A DNA stretch of 64,000 nucleotides from Chamaea fasciata (GCA_029207755.1 JARCOQ010000016.1:10631307-10695306); one strand, 5' to 3'; positions 37,589 through 50,209 are shown, numbered from the stretch's first letter. Made by a program: numbers and translations. Notes: generated by a model not told the origin, from the sequence alone.

Positions 37589-40500
37589 GCACCCACAGCC
37601 ACTGCTGGCCCCAGCCCTGGCCACACAGCACACCATCCAGCCTGTTTGTTCATCTGCAGGAAGACCGACATATCTGTCAGTTGGGGTAAGAGCCACTCTG
37701 ACACCTGTCCCCACACTGTCTCCTGCTCAGCCCTGCCTCTGCCTGGGCATGAGGGCTCTCCTGGAGCCTCTGCAGGATCCCTTCTGTGCTGTGCTCTCCT
37801 GGCCACGTGCATCATTTCTCTGCACACACAACTCCCCTGTGGCATCTTCTGAGGCCACTCAGGGTCCCTCACCAGCCAGAGCACCCCGGACAGGCCCTGG
37901 CCCCTGTGCTGGCCCCTGTGCCCAGGGCTCTGGGTGCAGGATCTGGCCCCCAGCCAGGGTCTCTGTGCAGGTGCTGGAGCAGATCCCAGCAAGCAAAGCT
38001 GCACAACAATTGCAGATTTTCTATTTATGCTCTTTTTTGCTTTTAGCTCTTTAGCTCTGCTTATTCTGCAGGGATTATGTGCTACTCACTGCTGGCCTAT
38101 TGCTTCAGTATTTTAATTCCTTTTTCAGCTGTAAACCCATTTTCCACACTCTTTCAAGGAAAGCAGCAGCCACCACCGATTGCTGCTGCTGGATTGAGGC
38201 CAAAGGCAGGGCAGCACCTTCCCAGCTCCAGGGCAGGAGCTGTGCAGGGCCGTGGCACCAGGAGGTGCTGGCTTTGCCGACTGTGACAGCGGAGACTCTT
38301 CCTGAAGTCCTGATGAAACTTGGGGCAGCTCTTGTTACAGGTTTTACTTTCCCAGGCATGTTACTTTTATCCCAGTCTGTGGCTGTGGCTCCCTGTGGGC
38401 CTGGCTGTGGTTGTGCCAAAGGGGACACTGCCAGTACAGCAGGACCACATGCGGTGCTGGCTTGGGTGACAATCCACAATTCCCCGATTTTCATTTAAAT
38501 AGAGCTTTGTGCTGCCTTGATGAGGGAATGTATTAAAGCCAGGATGGCTGATGGTTTTTAAATAAATCCCAAGATGAATTCCACACATATCCTGCATTAA
38601 TGTGGAAGGTGGAGATAGAGGCTGGTGTGAGCTGAAGCAGAAAGTATACTGTAAATTGAGGCTTGGCACCGAATATAAATGGCAAAGGTTTCTGAGTGCC
38701 AATAACAGTAAATCAGGCCTGAGCCGTGCAGCGATGAGGAGTGAGATGTTTTGGATTGCCCCTGCCCGGGCAGCCACACGGTCTGTGCTGCCCCGGGGGG
38801 ACACAGCACACTGCTCCCCCACTGGCCACCATGCCCAGCTGGGGCTGCCCAGGCTCAGCCTCCCCTGCAGCTCCAAACAGCATCGGGAGAGCCCTGCAGG
38901 TGCCAGCCGGGGCACAAACCCAGCCGTGAGGCATGGGAAGTGCAGGGGTTAAGGAGTTTCTGAGGCTTTCGCTCCCCCAGACAGCCCAGGTAAGGAAAGG
39001 TGATTTTATTGGCAGCAGGAGAGGAGAGGGGAGAGAAGGAAAATAACCACAGAAAGACAATTTTGAGAAATGGAAAGACAAATCAGAATGTTTTTATAAC
39101 GAAAAAGGAACCTGTGCAAAATTGGTTTTGATTAATTGTCAGTTAACTGAACTTATTAAATTGAAATTATTTTTCAGAGAGCCACATGAGAGCTTGGCTG
39201 GAGAGCAGGGAGGTGTCACACCCACATTGCTGGCAAAGTTTGGCAACAGGTCCACCCAAGCAGGGAAAGAAGTTGTGTGCCCAGCCTTTGCTCAGCCACT
39301 TTCCTGGGGGCTGTTGGGGGATAACAGGGGTGTTGAGCGGGGCAGTAGAATCCTGTGGTAAATTACCTGCGGGGCACCTCCCACCCACCTCCTCGCGCAG
39401 GAATGCTGTGCCCTGGACCCTGTGTTATCACCCCCTGTGCTCTGTGCAGGCTCCCCACGTCCCAGTGGCAGAGGGAGCTGCCCGGGTACAGTGAGGATGC
39501 CTCAGGTCATCACTGGCTCAGGATCACCCAGAGCAGTTCTGTAGCCCTGGGAAAGGCCCAGATCGATGGCATCAAGGTGGGACAGCAGCTCTGGACTGCC
39601 AGGACCGAGGACCTGAGATGGCTTCAAGTTCCTCCTGGAAACTCAGCTGGAGTGGGGCACTGCCAGATGCTGGGCTGCAGCATTTGCTCCTCAAAGGCAG
39701 AGCAGATCCAAGGTCACACACAGAGGAATCTTCAGGGCTTAGCACCAGCTCTAATCCCAGGTCTGAGACTCAGGAACAAGTCCTGGTTTGTAAAAACATC
39801 CCCCAAATCATCCATGTCAGTGCACTCTTCCCAGGCTGGGTTTTGCCGTGACAGCAGCCTGATTCCTCTGACCTGGAGGATTATTCCAGATTTATGCTGG
39901 GATGTGAGAAAACCAAGGACTGATCAGGCCTGATGGGAAAAACAGAAGGCAAATCCCAGCTGTCTTCCTAACATGTCCCTAATAATTAAAACCTTTTAAC
40001 ATAATAATTTTGCAAACAGATTTATCACAAATGGTCTGACAGCCAGTCTGCTCCTGGAAATCACTCCTCCCATCCCCAGCTGGGAGGAATCTACAATACA
40101 AGGCTGTCATGATGGCCAGTCCCAGTCCCCTTGCCTTGCTGGTGCCTCTCCCAAGGAAGGTGCAGTCAAACAGTCACAGGCACTTCAGATCCTTGGGGGA
40201 GGAATGGCCCCAGTCCCCCCAGGATTTAGGTGGGCAACTTTCAACCTGCAGAAGCTGTTTTCCAGGAAATGATGAGCACTCACTGAAACTCCATGGCAGT
40301 GCCATTGCCTCAGGTCCTTGAGGATCAATTTCCACATGGATCACTCCAGCTGTGCTCTTGGCAAGGTGATGTGATTCTCTTTTGTGTAAACAGCCATAAC
40401 TTCAAAATTACTCAGGAAAGACAAGAGACCTCAAGAGATGTGTAAATGACCAACTGTCTCATTAATCAGACACAAATGCAAGCCCAGCAAAGGCTCTGGT

Positions 40501-43500
40501 TGCTGAGCTGGAAAATGCTTAAATTTATTTATTGAGACAGCAGGAATAGTGGATGCCTGCCCAGGACTAGGAGGTCCAAGAGCTGGGATGTGGCCACGCT
40601 GGCAAGTGGGTCTGGAGTGCTGCTGGCCTGGGCACCCATGTCCTGCACTTGAGTTTACTCCTGCCTCACCTGAGCCAAGCTCGGCCCTTCCTCCAGTGGG
40701 AATCAGGGCCCAGGAGCATCCTGAGGGCTGGGCCCCACGTTTGCCAGCAGCTGCTCTGGCTGGGATTGTGGCACCGTCTGCCTCGATCAGCGGGAGCACA
40801 GGCACGGAGGAGCCGGGCTGTGTCTGCATCGCTCAGAGCTCCAGCGAGGCTGTGCCATCCATCCTCCCAGGTTGCCATGCCAACCAAGAGGAGACAAGAA
40901 CCGATGTAATTTGCAGAATCACCCTCTTGACACAAAATCCAAGCAGCTTGTGAGAAGTAGGGTGAAAGATGTCAAGGGATCAGGGAGAGACTCTCAGTGC
41001 CTCTCTGCTTCCAGCGCGTGGCTGTGTTCCATTTCCCAGAGAGGATTCTGACACCTCTGCTGCGGAGCTGGAAGTACAGGACCCAGACACCAGCCCCTGG
41101 GAAGGTTACCTGGCCGTGGGAAGGCAGCTGGGAGCCCATGGGAAATCTCAGAACAACATACCTCAGCATGTGGTGCTGTGATGACCTGACTGGGTCACTG
41201 AGTCAATGCTTGGAACTGCCTCGGGAGCTTCAGTCTCTCTCCCCAGTGCAAGGAGAGCAGGGAGAGAAATGGTGGGAATTGCAAAGCCCTTTCTGCTCTT
41301 CATCCCCTTATTGTCATGCTTCAAGCCAGCTGGGACTATGGATGATGAAGACTCAGCATTGTTCCTCTGACCAGCTTCTGCCTGAACTTTCAGCCCAAGG
41401 AGGTTCTTTCCCTGGAGAGACATCCAAAGGGCTGGAAGTGACTGCCCATGCTAAAGGTCTTGCTCAATACCTGATCACATCCATGAAGCACAATCCATCA
41501 TGTCCAGTCATCTCTGGAGCCCTCCAGGTTTGTCTTTCTGAGTGCATATCCTATTTGTATCCTGCAGAATGACACTGGAAACACCAGAGCTCCATGCTGG
41601 GCTGCCAGGAGTGGGGCTTGCCCAGTGTGTTCCACAAGCCCAACAACCTGTGCAGAGGGAAACAGGGCACGGGGCTACCTGTGCCATTTCCTTGTGCCCA
41701 GTTGCGGGTGTCCCCCAACCAGGGTGGTCACAGAGGTAAAAAAGAAAAAAAAAAATCTTCAAACATCCTGTGATGATGCTCCATCTTCTTTTGCACCAGC
41801 CTGAGCTCCTCACTTTCTTTCCAGCTCTGTGCAGTTGCCACCCTGTGCACCGTGCTGCAGCCTGGGTCACCCTCACTGCACAGACCCCTGTGTGCTGTGT
41901 GGGGCTCTGGTCCTGCCTGGGGTCTTTCCTTGCCAGTGTGATGGATGTGGCAAACGAGTCATGGGGGCCTCAGTATTCTGAGCAGCTGCACAACATTTAA
42001 TTCCATGTTCCTGCTTCAGCCTCTGATCTGAAATCTGAAGAAATAGAGATTGCTTTTGGAAGGGGTTTTGGGGTTTTCATGGCTGCCTGGAGCACCTGGG
42101 ATTTCAGGATCAGGTCTGAGCATCTCAGCACTGGGCTGCCATCATCACCAATCAATATCCCAAATTACCTCTTCACACCAAAGGTGCTGTGCTAATTTTC
42201 ATGGATCCCCTGTATTTCATGCCCTTGGTGTCCTGTCATGCACTGGTGGTTTTAGCCCACAAGCTGGAGTGCAATATGCTTATGAGTAATAGCATCTTAT
42301 TGGAGTGTAAAGATGTTCCTATTTCGCTGATTTATCCTGCACTTAAACTAATTCAGAATTCACTTACTTCAGAAGTACTGGAAGCAAAATGCTCTCTGTA
42401 AATAGCCTTGCTTTTCTAAACTGATACCGCTGAATGGGAAGATGGAATAACTCGCACTATCTATTTTCCCTCAGAGGGAGCATCGCTGTATTATTTTGAC
42501 TGTTTTCCATAATGAGAGCTATAGTTGATTCTTCTCTCAGAAAGGCTCATGGTCTGGGAAGGACTCTTTGACCTTTATGGTGGAGTCTTTAGAAACTCTG
42601 CTCAGGTGAAGCAGAAGTTTGTTTCAGCAGTGTCAGGCATCCGCTCTGCCTCCAGCCCCCTGCATGGTGGGTTCTGAGTCACACAGGGCTCGACTGCAAG
42701 CCCTAAGCCCCTTGCTTTGGCATCATGGGCCCTTTTAGCTTTTCCTTTCCTTAAACATTGCCAAGACTCTCTCAAGTTGATAGGCTATCACTTCTCACAT
42801 CATGGAAGAAAACCTGCACCTGGCCAGGAGCAGTTGCATTGCTCAGCTGTGAAAGAAAATGTCACAGCTGCAGAGGGGGAAACAAGGAAGGGGCAGGGGA
42901 TGTTCCCAGCACAGTGACAGTCATTCATGGGACAGGGACAAGGAGAGCAGGTGGGAAAGGGCACAGTGATCCCTGCACAGGGATTTCCACCTCCATCACA
43001 GCATCCTTTCCCTGTCCTGAACTCTGGGCAGGACGCAGCTGCCTTTCCTCCTGGGTCACTGCTCCCGTTTGGAGCCAGTCCAGGAGCTCCCCAAAATCCG
43101 TGCTGGGGATTGGAGAGGTCCTGAGTGCCACAGCAAGGACAAACCCAGCCCATGCTGGCCAACCTGCTGGAGTTGTTGGAAGAGGGACCAGAGGTGGTGA
43201 GGGCTGGGGGGCTGCCATCTGCTCCTGCTGCCAGCAAGTCCAAGCCCTGGTGCTCCCAGTCCGTGGGTACAGAGGAAGAGGAAGGTACAGAGAAGTGCAG
43301 CAGGGCAGGGTGAGCCCTGACAGCCCTGAGAGGAGGTGGTGTGAGGACACGGGGCCTGTTCCCTGGGGTCTGTGGCTGGAACGGCAAGTTATACCCTGGC
43401 CTGCCATGCACTGACACCAGCTTGCCCAGTCAGGCTCCCAATTGAAGTCAAATGTTTTTTACATGAGTCGGTTCTACCTGGAACTCACTCCCGCAGCTGG

Positions 43501-43879
43501 ACTGGATCACAGACTGAAAATATTTGCTGTGTTCTTACAGCAGGGGATAAGCTCAGGTTGGAGGATTCATTAGAGAGGACTACATGTGGCAAACACCCAT
43601 TTTGTTGGCTGGTCCTCATCATTCCTCAATGTTCTGTCCTCCAGAGCAGGACTGTTCCATCTCTGGCAGTTATGGGATGGGAAATATCATCTCCAGGGAA
43701 TGCTTCCAGACTCAGTTCCAGGTGAAACAATTCAAAATCCTGAAAGAAAGGGTCCCTCAGGCGCCAAGTGAGCAGAGCCCTGCCAAGGAGGTGGCATGGG
43801 TGTTTCTGAAGAATAAATCTTAGTGGTAGCACACTGGGTACCTTGTTACCAGGCAGAGTGATAAATTAGGCAGCTCACA

Positions 43880-43980
43880 GAAGAGCTACAGAAATTATGA
43901 GGTAGGTGGAGGATCTATCTAATAAGCAGGGATTACATTACTGAAATCAGCAGGGCTTGGCTGAGTGGCAGGTGAGGAGG
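43880..43980 (+). mobile_element. Ancient CR1-type LINE fragment (short)
   Basis: The stretch around CAGAAGAGCTACAGAAATTA, followed by a GGTGGAGGATCTATC block and a GGGCTTGGCTGAG end, follows the + strand order of the same old CR1 3' segment seen in reverse at about 47.3-47.46 kb. It is about 100 bp, heavily diverged, and its limits are uncertain. Confidence 0.45.
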
Positions 43981-44925
43981 GAGAAGGAACCATGCAGGGA
44001 AGGAGAGGGATGAGAGAGAACAGATGATTTACAGGGATTCACACTTGGCATTGCTGCTTCCAGCAAAGGGCAGTAGTGACTGTCTTTGCTCCTTGGCCCG
44101 GGAAGGCTGTGTGAGGGACAAGGAAAGGGAGAAGAAAAGCACCTTGGCTGGTGCTCAGGGAGAGCTGAATCCCCTTGAACACATGGCTGCAGAGCCTGGA
44201 CTGGCCATTTCCTCTCTGAAAGCTACAACAGAGCATGAGGAGCACCTCAGAGCACAGGGTGAGCCAGCTGGCCCCACTGGAGCTGGGGCTGCACATCTGC
44301 AATGCATCCTGTCCCTAACAGTCATCTCTGGCCCCTGAGCAGGCACAGGAGTTGTTCTGCATCAGGGACAGACTGTGCAGGGCTGCAGAATGTGGCCCAT
44401 CTCCTTGGGCAGCCAAGCTGCCCAGACAGGGAGTTCTGGTGTGGCCCGTGCAGCTGGTGAAGGGCATTTTAGAAAGCACACAATGTGTTGGTGAAACATT
44501 TCTAATCCAGCCTCCTGATACAAATGTGGCAGCAGGCCATGCAGCAGATGAGCTGCGCCCAAGGTCCTTGGTTCTGCTCTGTTGATAGGTGTGTCCCACT
44601 TCTTCCCATTTCAGCACTTCCTCCCGTGTTTTAGGGACTCTTCCAGCACCGAGTGAGCAGGGCACTAGCAGTGGGAGTCACAGGGGTCAGGTGGCACAGA
44701 AGAGAGGCCAGGTGGTCTCCTGGCTGTCCTGTTATGTTTGTCCTTGGCTGGCTGGCTGCATGGTGTCCTGATGGCTCAGAATGATCTCCCTGAGCCAGCA
44801 CTGTGCAGTCCACGGCAGCAGCAGGACAGGGCCACGCCTGAGTCACAGCTGCCCTGGAGGCAGCCCTGGCTGTGAAGCTGAAGCCACACAGTTGGTGCTG
44901 GTCTCTGCATGATGCAGCCTCTGCA

Positions 44926-44990
44926 GCCTCTGCCAGTCTCTGCCAGCTTCTGCAGCCTCCACCAGCCTCCACCAGGCTCCAGCCCTGGGT
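44926..44990 (+). repeat. Degenerate CTCTGCCAGC/CTCCACCAGC repeat
   Basis: Six or seven imperfect 10-11-bp units of CCTCTGCAG/CCTCCACCAG type occur here, related in sequence to the 11985-12022 array. Confidence 0.7.
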
Positions 44991-46984
44991 GCCATGCCCT
45001 CATCGGGGCTGAGATCAGACAGTGTGACTTCTGAAACTGGGATCAAAGCCACCCTGTGACCACAGGTGATCTCTGCCTCCCTCCCTGCCTCAGTTTCCCT
45101 CCCTGTAGCAAACTGATGATACACTCAGATACTTTGCAAATCTGAGACAGCTTCTTTGTGGCTGCTCTCTCCCCCTTTCTGACCATCATCTCTGTTTAGC
45201 CCAGGATGGAGACAGCCAACTAACACCGTGCTCAGCACGGCTTGGGGATGTCATCCTGCCGTGCCATCAGCAAAGGGCTGCCTGTGCAAGCCCCGGGCCT
45301 CATTCTGTAAGAACCGAGATTAGGGCGCGAGATTATCTCCTGATCCTGTGCAGATAGAGCCACTCACCCATTCACAGCGGTGAGCCCCTGGCAGGTGGGT
45401 CCTGCAGAGCCCTTCCCGGGGGAGAGCAGCCAGTGCCCCCTTGACTGAGAGGCTTGGCTGGGGCTTGCCGAGAGGGAGCAGCTGCTGGGGAGCCCTGAGC
45501 TGGGTCTGCAGCCGCCTCAGCAGGACCCTGGTGGGGCTGAGCCCCGTGCAGCCCTGCTGTCAGGCCCTGGGGTGCTGCCTGTGCCAGGCTGGGCTCTGGA
45601 GCTGGGTGCCACAGCTGTGTGTCTCCACCTGCTCTCCCCAAGGAAAGGCAAGCCTGGCTCTCCATAGCACCACAGGCATCGGGTGGGCAGTGGCTGATTG
45701 AAGGAAATATGAGGGGAGGAGGGGGAGCTCCAGGACTGCAAGGGGAGGTTTAGAGGGAACACATCTGTAATTCAGTTGTTCAACAATGGAAGGAAAATTT
45801 CCTGGTTTCAATATTTTCTTGACTTTCTTAAGGGCTTGTTTGTCCCGACGGTGACAGAAGAAACGAAAGATCTTGAAGTTCCTGCGTTCCCTGTGTTTGG
45901 CACAGCTACTCTGATTGCTGGGACAGCGGGAGCCAGGGGCATTTAGCTCCTTTGAGTGTGCAAAGGCAGATTTCAGGAGCTGGTGGGACCTTGAGGGACC
46001 ATTTGTGTCACCTGTGAGTGCCCCTTTTCTCCCCTCTGCTCTTGCCTCTGCTAGCACACACCTCTCAGGCAGACTGGCTTTCCCTCTGCCTCCACTTTCA
46101 GGACTATACCCTGGATAAACCATGTTCCACAGCATATTTGTGGCACATGCACTTTTCTAAGTCCAAGAGCTGTTCCTGTTTTTTATAGCAACTGTTAACA
46201 GCATATCAGTGGAACAGTGGGTTTGGTGCCTGAGCAGCTTGCCCAGTGATGTCTTCTTCCACCTTTGTAATTTTAGGTCAAAGAAATGAATGTAGGTTCC
46301 CAGACTGTGCAGTTTAGATCACAGGAGCTGCTACTAACAAGCATCAGAATTACCAATGATTCTAAACTTGAAGCTGTTTCCATGAATGGGAAAATGGCTT
46401 GACAGAGTGGAATGCCACTACAAAACATCTTGAGTGCCTTCTTTGACTGGAGTTTAAATGTCATTGCAGTTTTGCTGTTTTTTTGCTATTCAGTATGTAT
46501 TTACAAACTTTATTCATTCCCCGAAGGATGTAGAGCACTGTGTGCATTAATCCACTTCTTTTCAAGGTGTTTCATTGCTTCTGTTGACAAGTAAATAATG
46601 AGGAGGAATTATGGGAGGTTAGCCTCTCAAGTTTCCTGAAAAATATATTCCTAGTGTTCATAAAAGTCAGGAAATTGAGGTGATAATCTCTGGAATTTAG
46701 TCCTTAGCAGAAGCAATAATTGAGGTATTGGCATGTAGAGATTCTCAGGCCAGAGACTACTGCAGGGACCACATCCTGGCTCACAGCTGGGCCCAGTTCT
46801 TTACAAAGAATTCCAGTTGCAGTGTAAAGCCTTCCAAGAGAAGAGTCCTGTGATATTCCTTCACAAATTATTACAAAAGGAAATTACTGTCCTTGTTAAA
46901 ATACACCCTTTTCATTGCACTCAAATGAGTCTAATTCCAGATTCTCTTCAATGGATCTTGTTAAGCCTTTGATAGATTAGAGAG

Positions 46985-47465
46985 CCCTTTCCTGTTAGAG
47001 GGCTCCTGCTCTGCTCAGTGCTTGTGAATGACAACAGGAGCATGGAACTAGAAGGGACAGCTTGGGCCATCAAATCCCATTTCCCTGCAATTGCTGGCAA
47101 TGATGTTATAAAGTCCATTTCAAACTCAATCTTAAAACTAATTGCATACCTTGCCCCCAGTGCTCCTCTCAGGAATCTGTTCCAGAACAACATTTCTCCC
47201 ACTGTTAGAAACCATCTGATTTTCAGCCAAAAGTTATTTGTGCCAACTCATACCTCTTTGTTTTTGTGCCAGCGTGGACTATTATCTGAGGCCATTTTCC
47301 TCCTTTCTTGGTGCTCATCTGCTTGTGCATTTCGAGAGCAGGGACATGTTCTCCAGCTCCCCTCTCACTGGGCCAAATATGCCCAGGTCCCCCTCAGGTG
47401 GGCTCTGCAGTCTGAAGATGTTCTCAGAGTCTGACTCTGTCCTGCTCCTCTCCAAGTTTCTGTTC
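46985..47465 (-). mobile_element. Ancient CR1-type LINE fragment
   Basis: Read on the + strand, the segment resembles the reverse complement of old amniote CR1 3' regions. Blocks in the expected order include TCTCCCACTGTTAGAAACC, CAGCCAAAAGTTATTTGTG, ACCTCTTTGTTTTTGTGCCA, a CTTCCTCC-rich block, GGCCAAATATGCCCAGGTC, and CTGTCCTGCTCCTCTCCAAG. Divergence is high, so boundaries are approximate. It has no coding capacity. Confidence 0.65.
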
Positions 47466-48939
47466 CTGGAGCAAAGGTGTGAGAATACTGGAGCAGACAA
47501 TCCCTGTCTAAGCAGTGCCAGCACTCAGTCATCTCAGCCTTGGAGTGGGGTTCTGCTTCCCCCCATGAGCCAGGCCACGAGCCTTTGCATGGCACTAGCT
47601 GGGGCAGCAACACCTCTGAAAGGGCTTCCCAGTCTGTTCTGCGTGAAACATGGCTCTGACTGGAGCCTGGTCATCAGCGCATGCACTCAGACCCTGGCAG
47701 CTGGTGCGGGGAAGGGCTCTCAGCTGCCTGCCGTGACTTATTGTCACATGTCCCCATAACCAAGATTCTGGGACAAATCTCAGCACAGCTGTCCCTGTGG
47801 ATACGAGAGCATCACAGGCATGTTGCCCAGGTGGAGCAGCCACAGGTCACGCCAAGTGATGGGAACTTAGAGAATTCTGCATGTGAGAGGCAGCTGCTCC
47901 ATGGTCACCCACAACAGAATTCCTTTCCCTTTGTCAAAATCAACTGATCTTGATCCCTGCCAAAATGTGGGGCATGAGCTAGGTGATCCACCCGACCAAC
48001 CCACCCGGGCAATTCCCAGTTGGCCTTGCTAGACTGGCCATTGCTGCCTGCCTGGGAAGCGCTCCCATTGCTAATTGATGTGCCCTGGAGAGGCAGGTAT
48101 GCAGGGTAAATACAGAAGCCTTTAAGAGCAGAACTGTCAAATAAAGTGTTACACTCCATCAGCTCCTATTGCATCCATGGCTGAACAGCACTAGCCAGCG
48201 TTGGATAACACTCAGATCTGCTCATGGATGCGTTTGACATCCGCGCAGGAGAAATACACACTCTGTGATGAATCAGGAGCTGGAGCCCAGCAGCAGGCAT
48301 TTAAGGCTGAACCATTTGTTTTAGAGGGCTTTACATTCGGGTTATAAAATTTCCTCTGGGCTGGAAGCTGGTGCCCAAGAAGAAATTGTCTCTCTGTTCT
48401 GTGTGGTTTGCTGTAAATCCTGTTAGTTTCCTGTGCAGCATATCACGGGAGCCAGAGCCACAGGGATGTCAAGCTGGGACATTCTGCTAAGCACTGCAGT
48501 CTGGGTGTGTTCTCAGTGTCAGAAAGACCAAAGCACTGTGACTTCATTAAATAGAGTCTAGTTTGAGGTTTATCTTATTTTTGAAACTGAAAACTATTTG
48601 GGTTTTGGCTTTGGTTGGGTTAGGGATTTTTTTGCTATTGGGAAACTCGAGAGCAGGCTGTAGCTGCCAGTGGGCTCTCTGTGGGTTCTACAGTTTGGAA
48701 TAAATGTATCTCCATGTATGAGAAGGATTCATCTCTCAAGATAAATCCACACATGCCAGAACAATTACACGAGGGGCCACGTGTATGTGCAAAGCAGAGC
48801 AGCCAAGCCAACCTGCCCTGCCAGGGCTTCCTGGGAGGGTCTGTCTGTCCCCAGTCCTGCAGTGTGACCCACACTGCACCTGCCGGGATTCTCATTTAAG
48901 GTTCAAGCCTGATTTCCGAAGTTGCAGCAGCCTTCCTGT

Positions 48940-49115
48940 GGGCTCGGGCTGTCCATGGCAGGAGCCGTGTTCCGCCCGGGAAGCGCCGGAGGGGACACCC
49001 GAGGCCAGGCGCTGCTGGCCCGGCAGCGGTGCCGCTCCCCCGGCGCCGGGCCGGGCACTGCGGGAGGCAGCGCTGCCGCCGGGGACGGGAGCCTCCTCTT
49101 CTGTCGGCTCGGGTT
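48940..49115 (+). promoter_or_regulatory. Small CpG-rich patch 2.8 kb upstream of HS3ST4
   Basis: A short, sharply bounded GC/CpG-dense block sits in otherwise average DNA. It includes tandem CGCCGG-type clusters and ends near CTCGGGTTAGT, which resembles a weak splice donor. It could be an alternative first exon/promoter of HS3ST4, a divergent non-coding RNA promoter, or a CpG relic. No start codon context or conserved peptide supports coding. Confidence 0.35.
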
Positions 49116-49479
49116 AGTCCCCAAACATTCACATTACTGTAATGCAGCTGAAAAGGAATCCACAAGTTACAGGAAATGATTTACAGGACACAAGACACCG
49201 CATTTCAGAGGTCTCATGTGTGCCATAAAAAATATATTATGAAGGAATTATCTCCATTGGAACTAGAGCTGCACAGGGAAAACACATGTCCAGCTGAGAG
49301 CAGCATTGAGCTTTTGTTCATTATGGGAAACATTGGTGCTTTTCCTCTCTTTTTTTGAATACATTTCTCAGCTCTGGGTAGCTACCTAATACTGGCACTA
49401 AATTTTTGTTTCCAAATGTTGCTTTTGCAATGAGACCAAACGTAGATGGGACTCCAAAGGCACATTGCTCCGGTGGAGC

Positions 49480-50209
49480 TAGCAGTCCTGAGGGATTTAG
49501 GTCGGGCAAGGAGTAAAGTCAGGGCTCTGAATTTTAGGAAAGCAAACTGCCAGCTCTTCAAGGAGTTAGTCAGTGTGACCCCTGGGAAAATGCCCTCAGG
49601 GACGAGGAGCAGAGCAGAGCTGGCAGGTCTTTAAGGGCACTTCCCACAGAGCACATGAGCTCATGATCCCCAGGCACAAGAAATCAGGCAAGGAAGGCAG
49701 AAGTCTGACAAGGCTGAGGTGGGACATGCTGGTCAGACTCGAGGGGAGGAACGAAATGCACGGGCAGTGGGAACAGGAAGAGGTATCGTGGGAGAAGTGT
49801 AGGGAAAGTGCCCGGTTGTGTTGGGATGGAAGCAGGAAGGCTAGGTCTGGAGCTGAGCTTGGCAAGGGACACACAGAATGACAAGAAGGGCTTCTGCAGG
49901 TATGTCAGCTGAAAAGGGAGGTCAAAGAAAGCAGGGACAGGACAAAGGGGAATGCCTTCACATTTACAGAGGACAAGGTTAGATGGGATATTGGGAAGAA
50001 ATTATTCCTTGTGAGGGAGGGCAGCCCCTGGCACAGGGTGCCCAGAGAAGCTGTGGCTGCCCCTGGATCCCTGGAAGTGTTCCAGGCCAGGCTGGACACT
50101 GGGGCTTGGAGCAACCTAGGATGGTGGAAGGTGTCTCTGCCCAGGGCAAGGGTTGGACTCTATTACCTCAAAGATTCTCTTACAATTCAAAACATTCCAT
50201 GATTCTATG
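49480..50209 (+). mobile_element. CR1 LINE copy, internally deleted, with intact 3' end
   Basis: The 3' part (about 49940-50209) carries the hallmark avian CR1 tail. It has a stretch ending in GGGAAGAAATTATTCC, then GGGTGCCCAGAGAAGCTGTGG, CCAGGCTGGACAC, GGGTTGGACTCTATTACCTC, and finally CATGATTCTATG, the end of the ATTCTATG-type terminal repeat. The upstream part (49480-49935) encodes a decayed CR1 ORF2 segment from between the endonuclease and reverse-transcriptase domains. In a full-length CR1 these two parts are kilobases apart, so the intervening reverse-transcriptase region has been deleted or the two are nested insertions. The 3' end resembles families common in passerines. Confidence 0.85.
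49490..49935 (+). pseudogene. CR1 ORF2 remnant (endonuclease-RT linker), broken
   Basis: Two adjoining frames show the typical linker signature of avian CR1 ORF2. The first carries KVRALNFRKAN..LFKELV (about 49500-49590). After a frameshift near 49634 the second carries RHKKSGKEGR, WEKCRESARLCWDGSRKA and a KKGFCRYV-like segment (about 49665-49910). The frameshift and later stops make it non-functional. No catalytic RT motif is present. Family assignment is from recognition of the conserved spacing of charged and aromatic residues, not from an alignment. Confidence 0.75.

Larger units (their letters stand above)
20741..43879. other. Gene-poor interval, no supported gene
   Basis: Unique DNA with no recognised exon. 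Contents: the 93-bp tandem repeat (26041), a G-run cluster (24692), a CpG cluster (35770-36140), a second weaker CpG-rich patch (about 36660-36870), and AT-rich blocks at about 24420-24620, 24840-25310, 27780-28110, 33730-33960, 35080-35480, 36280-36520, 37030-37270 and 38480-38700. No CR1 copy was noticed in these 23 kb. Confidence 0.65.
43981..48939. other. Interval upstream of HS3ST4, no supported gene
   Basis: Contains the degenerate repeat at 44926, an unidentified protein-like minus-strand frame (45560-46135, see findings) and the ancient CR1 at 46985-47465. The remainder is unique non-coding DNA. Confidence 0.6.

Noticed and set aside
37281..38054. 257-codon + frame
   Set aside because: Pro/Ser/Cys/His-rich chance frame that overlaps a short tandem duplication. 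No family features.
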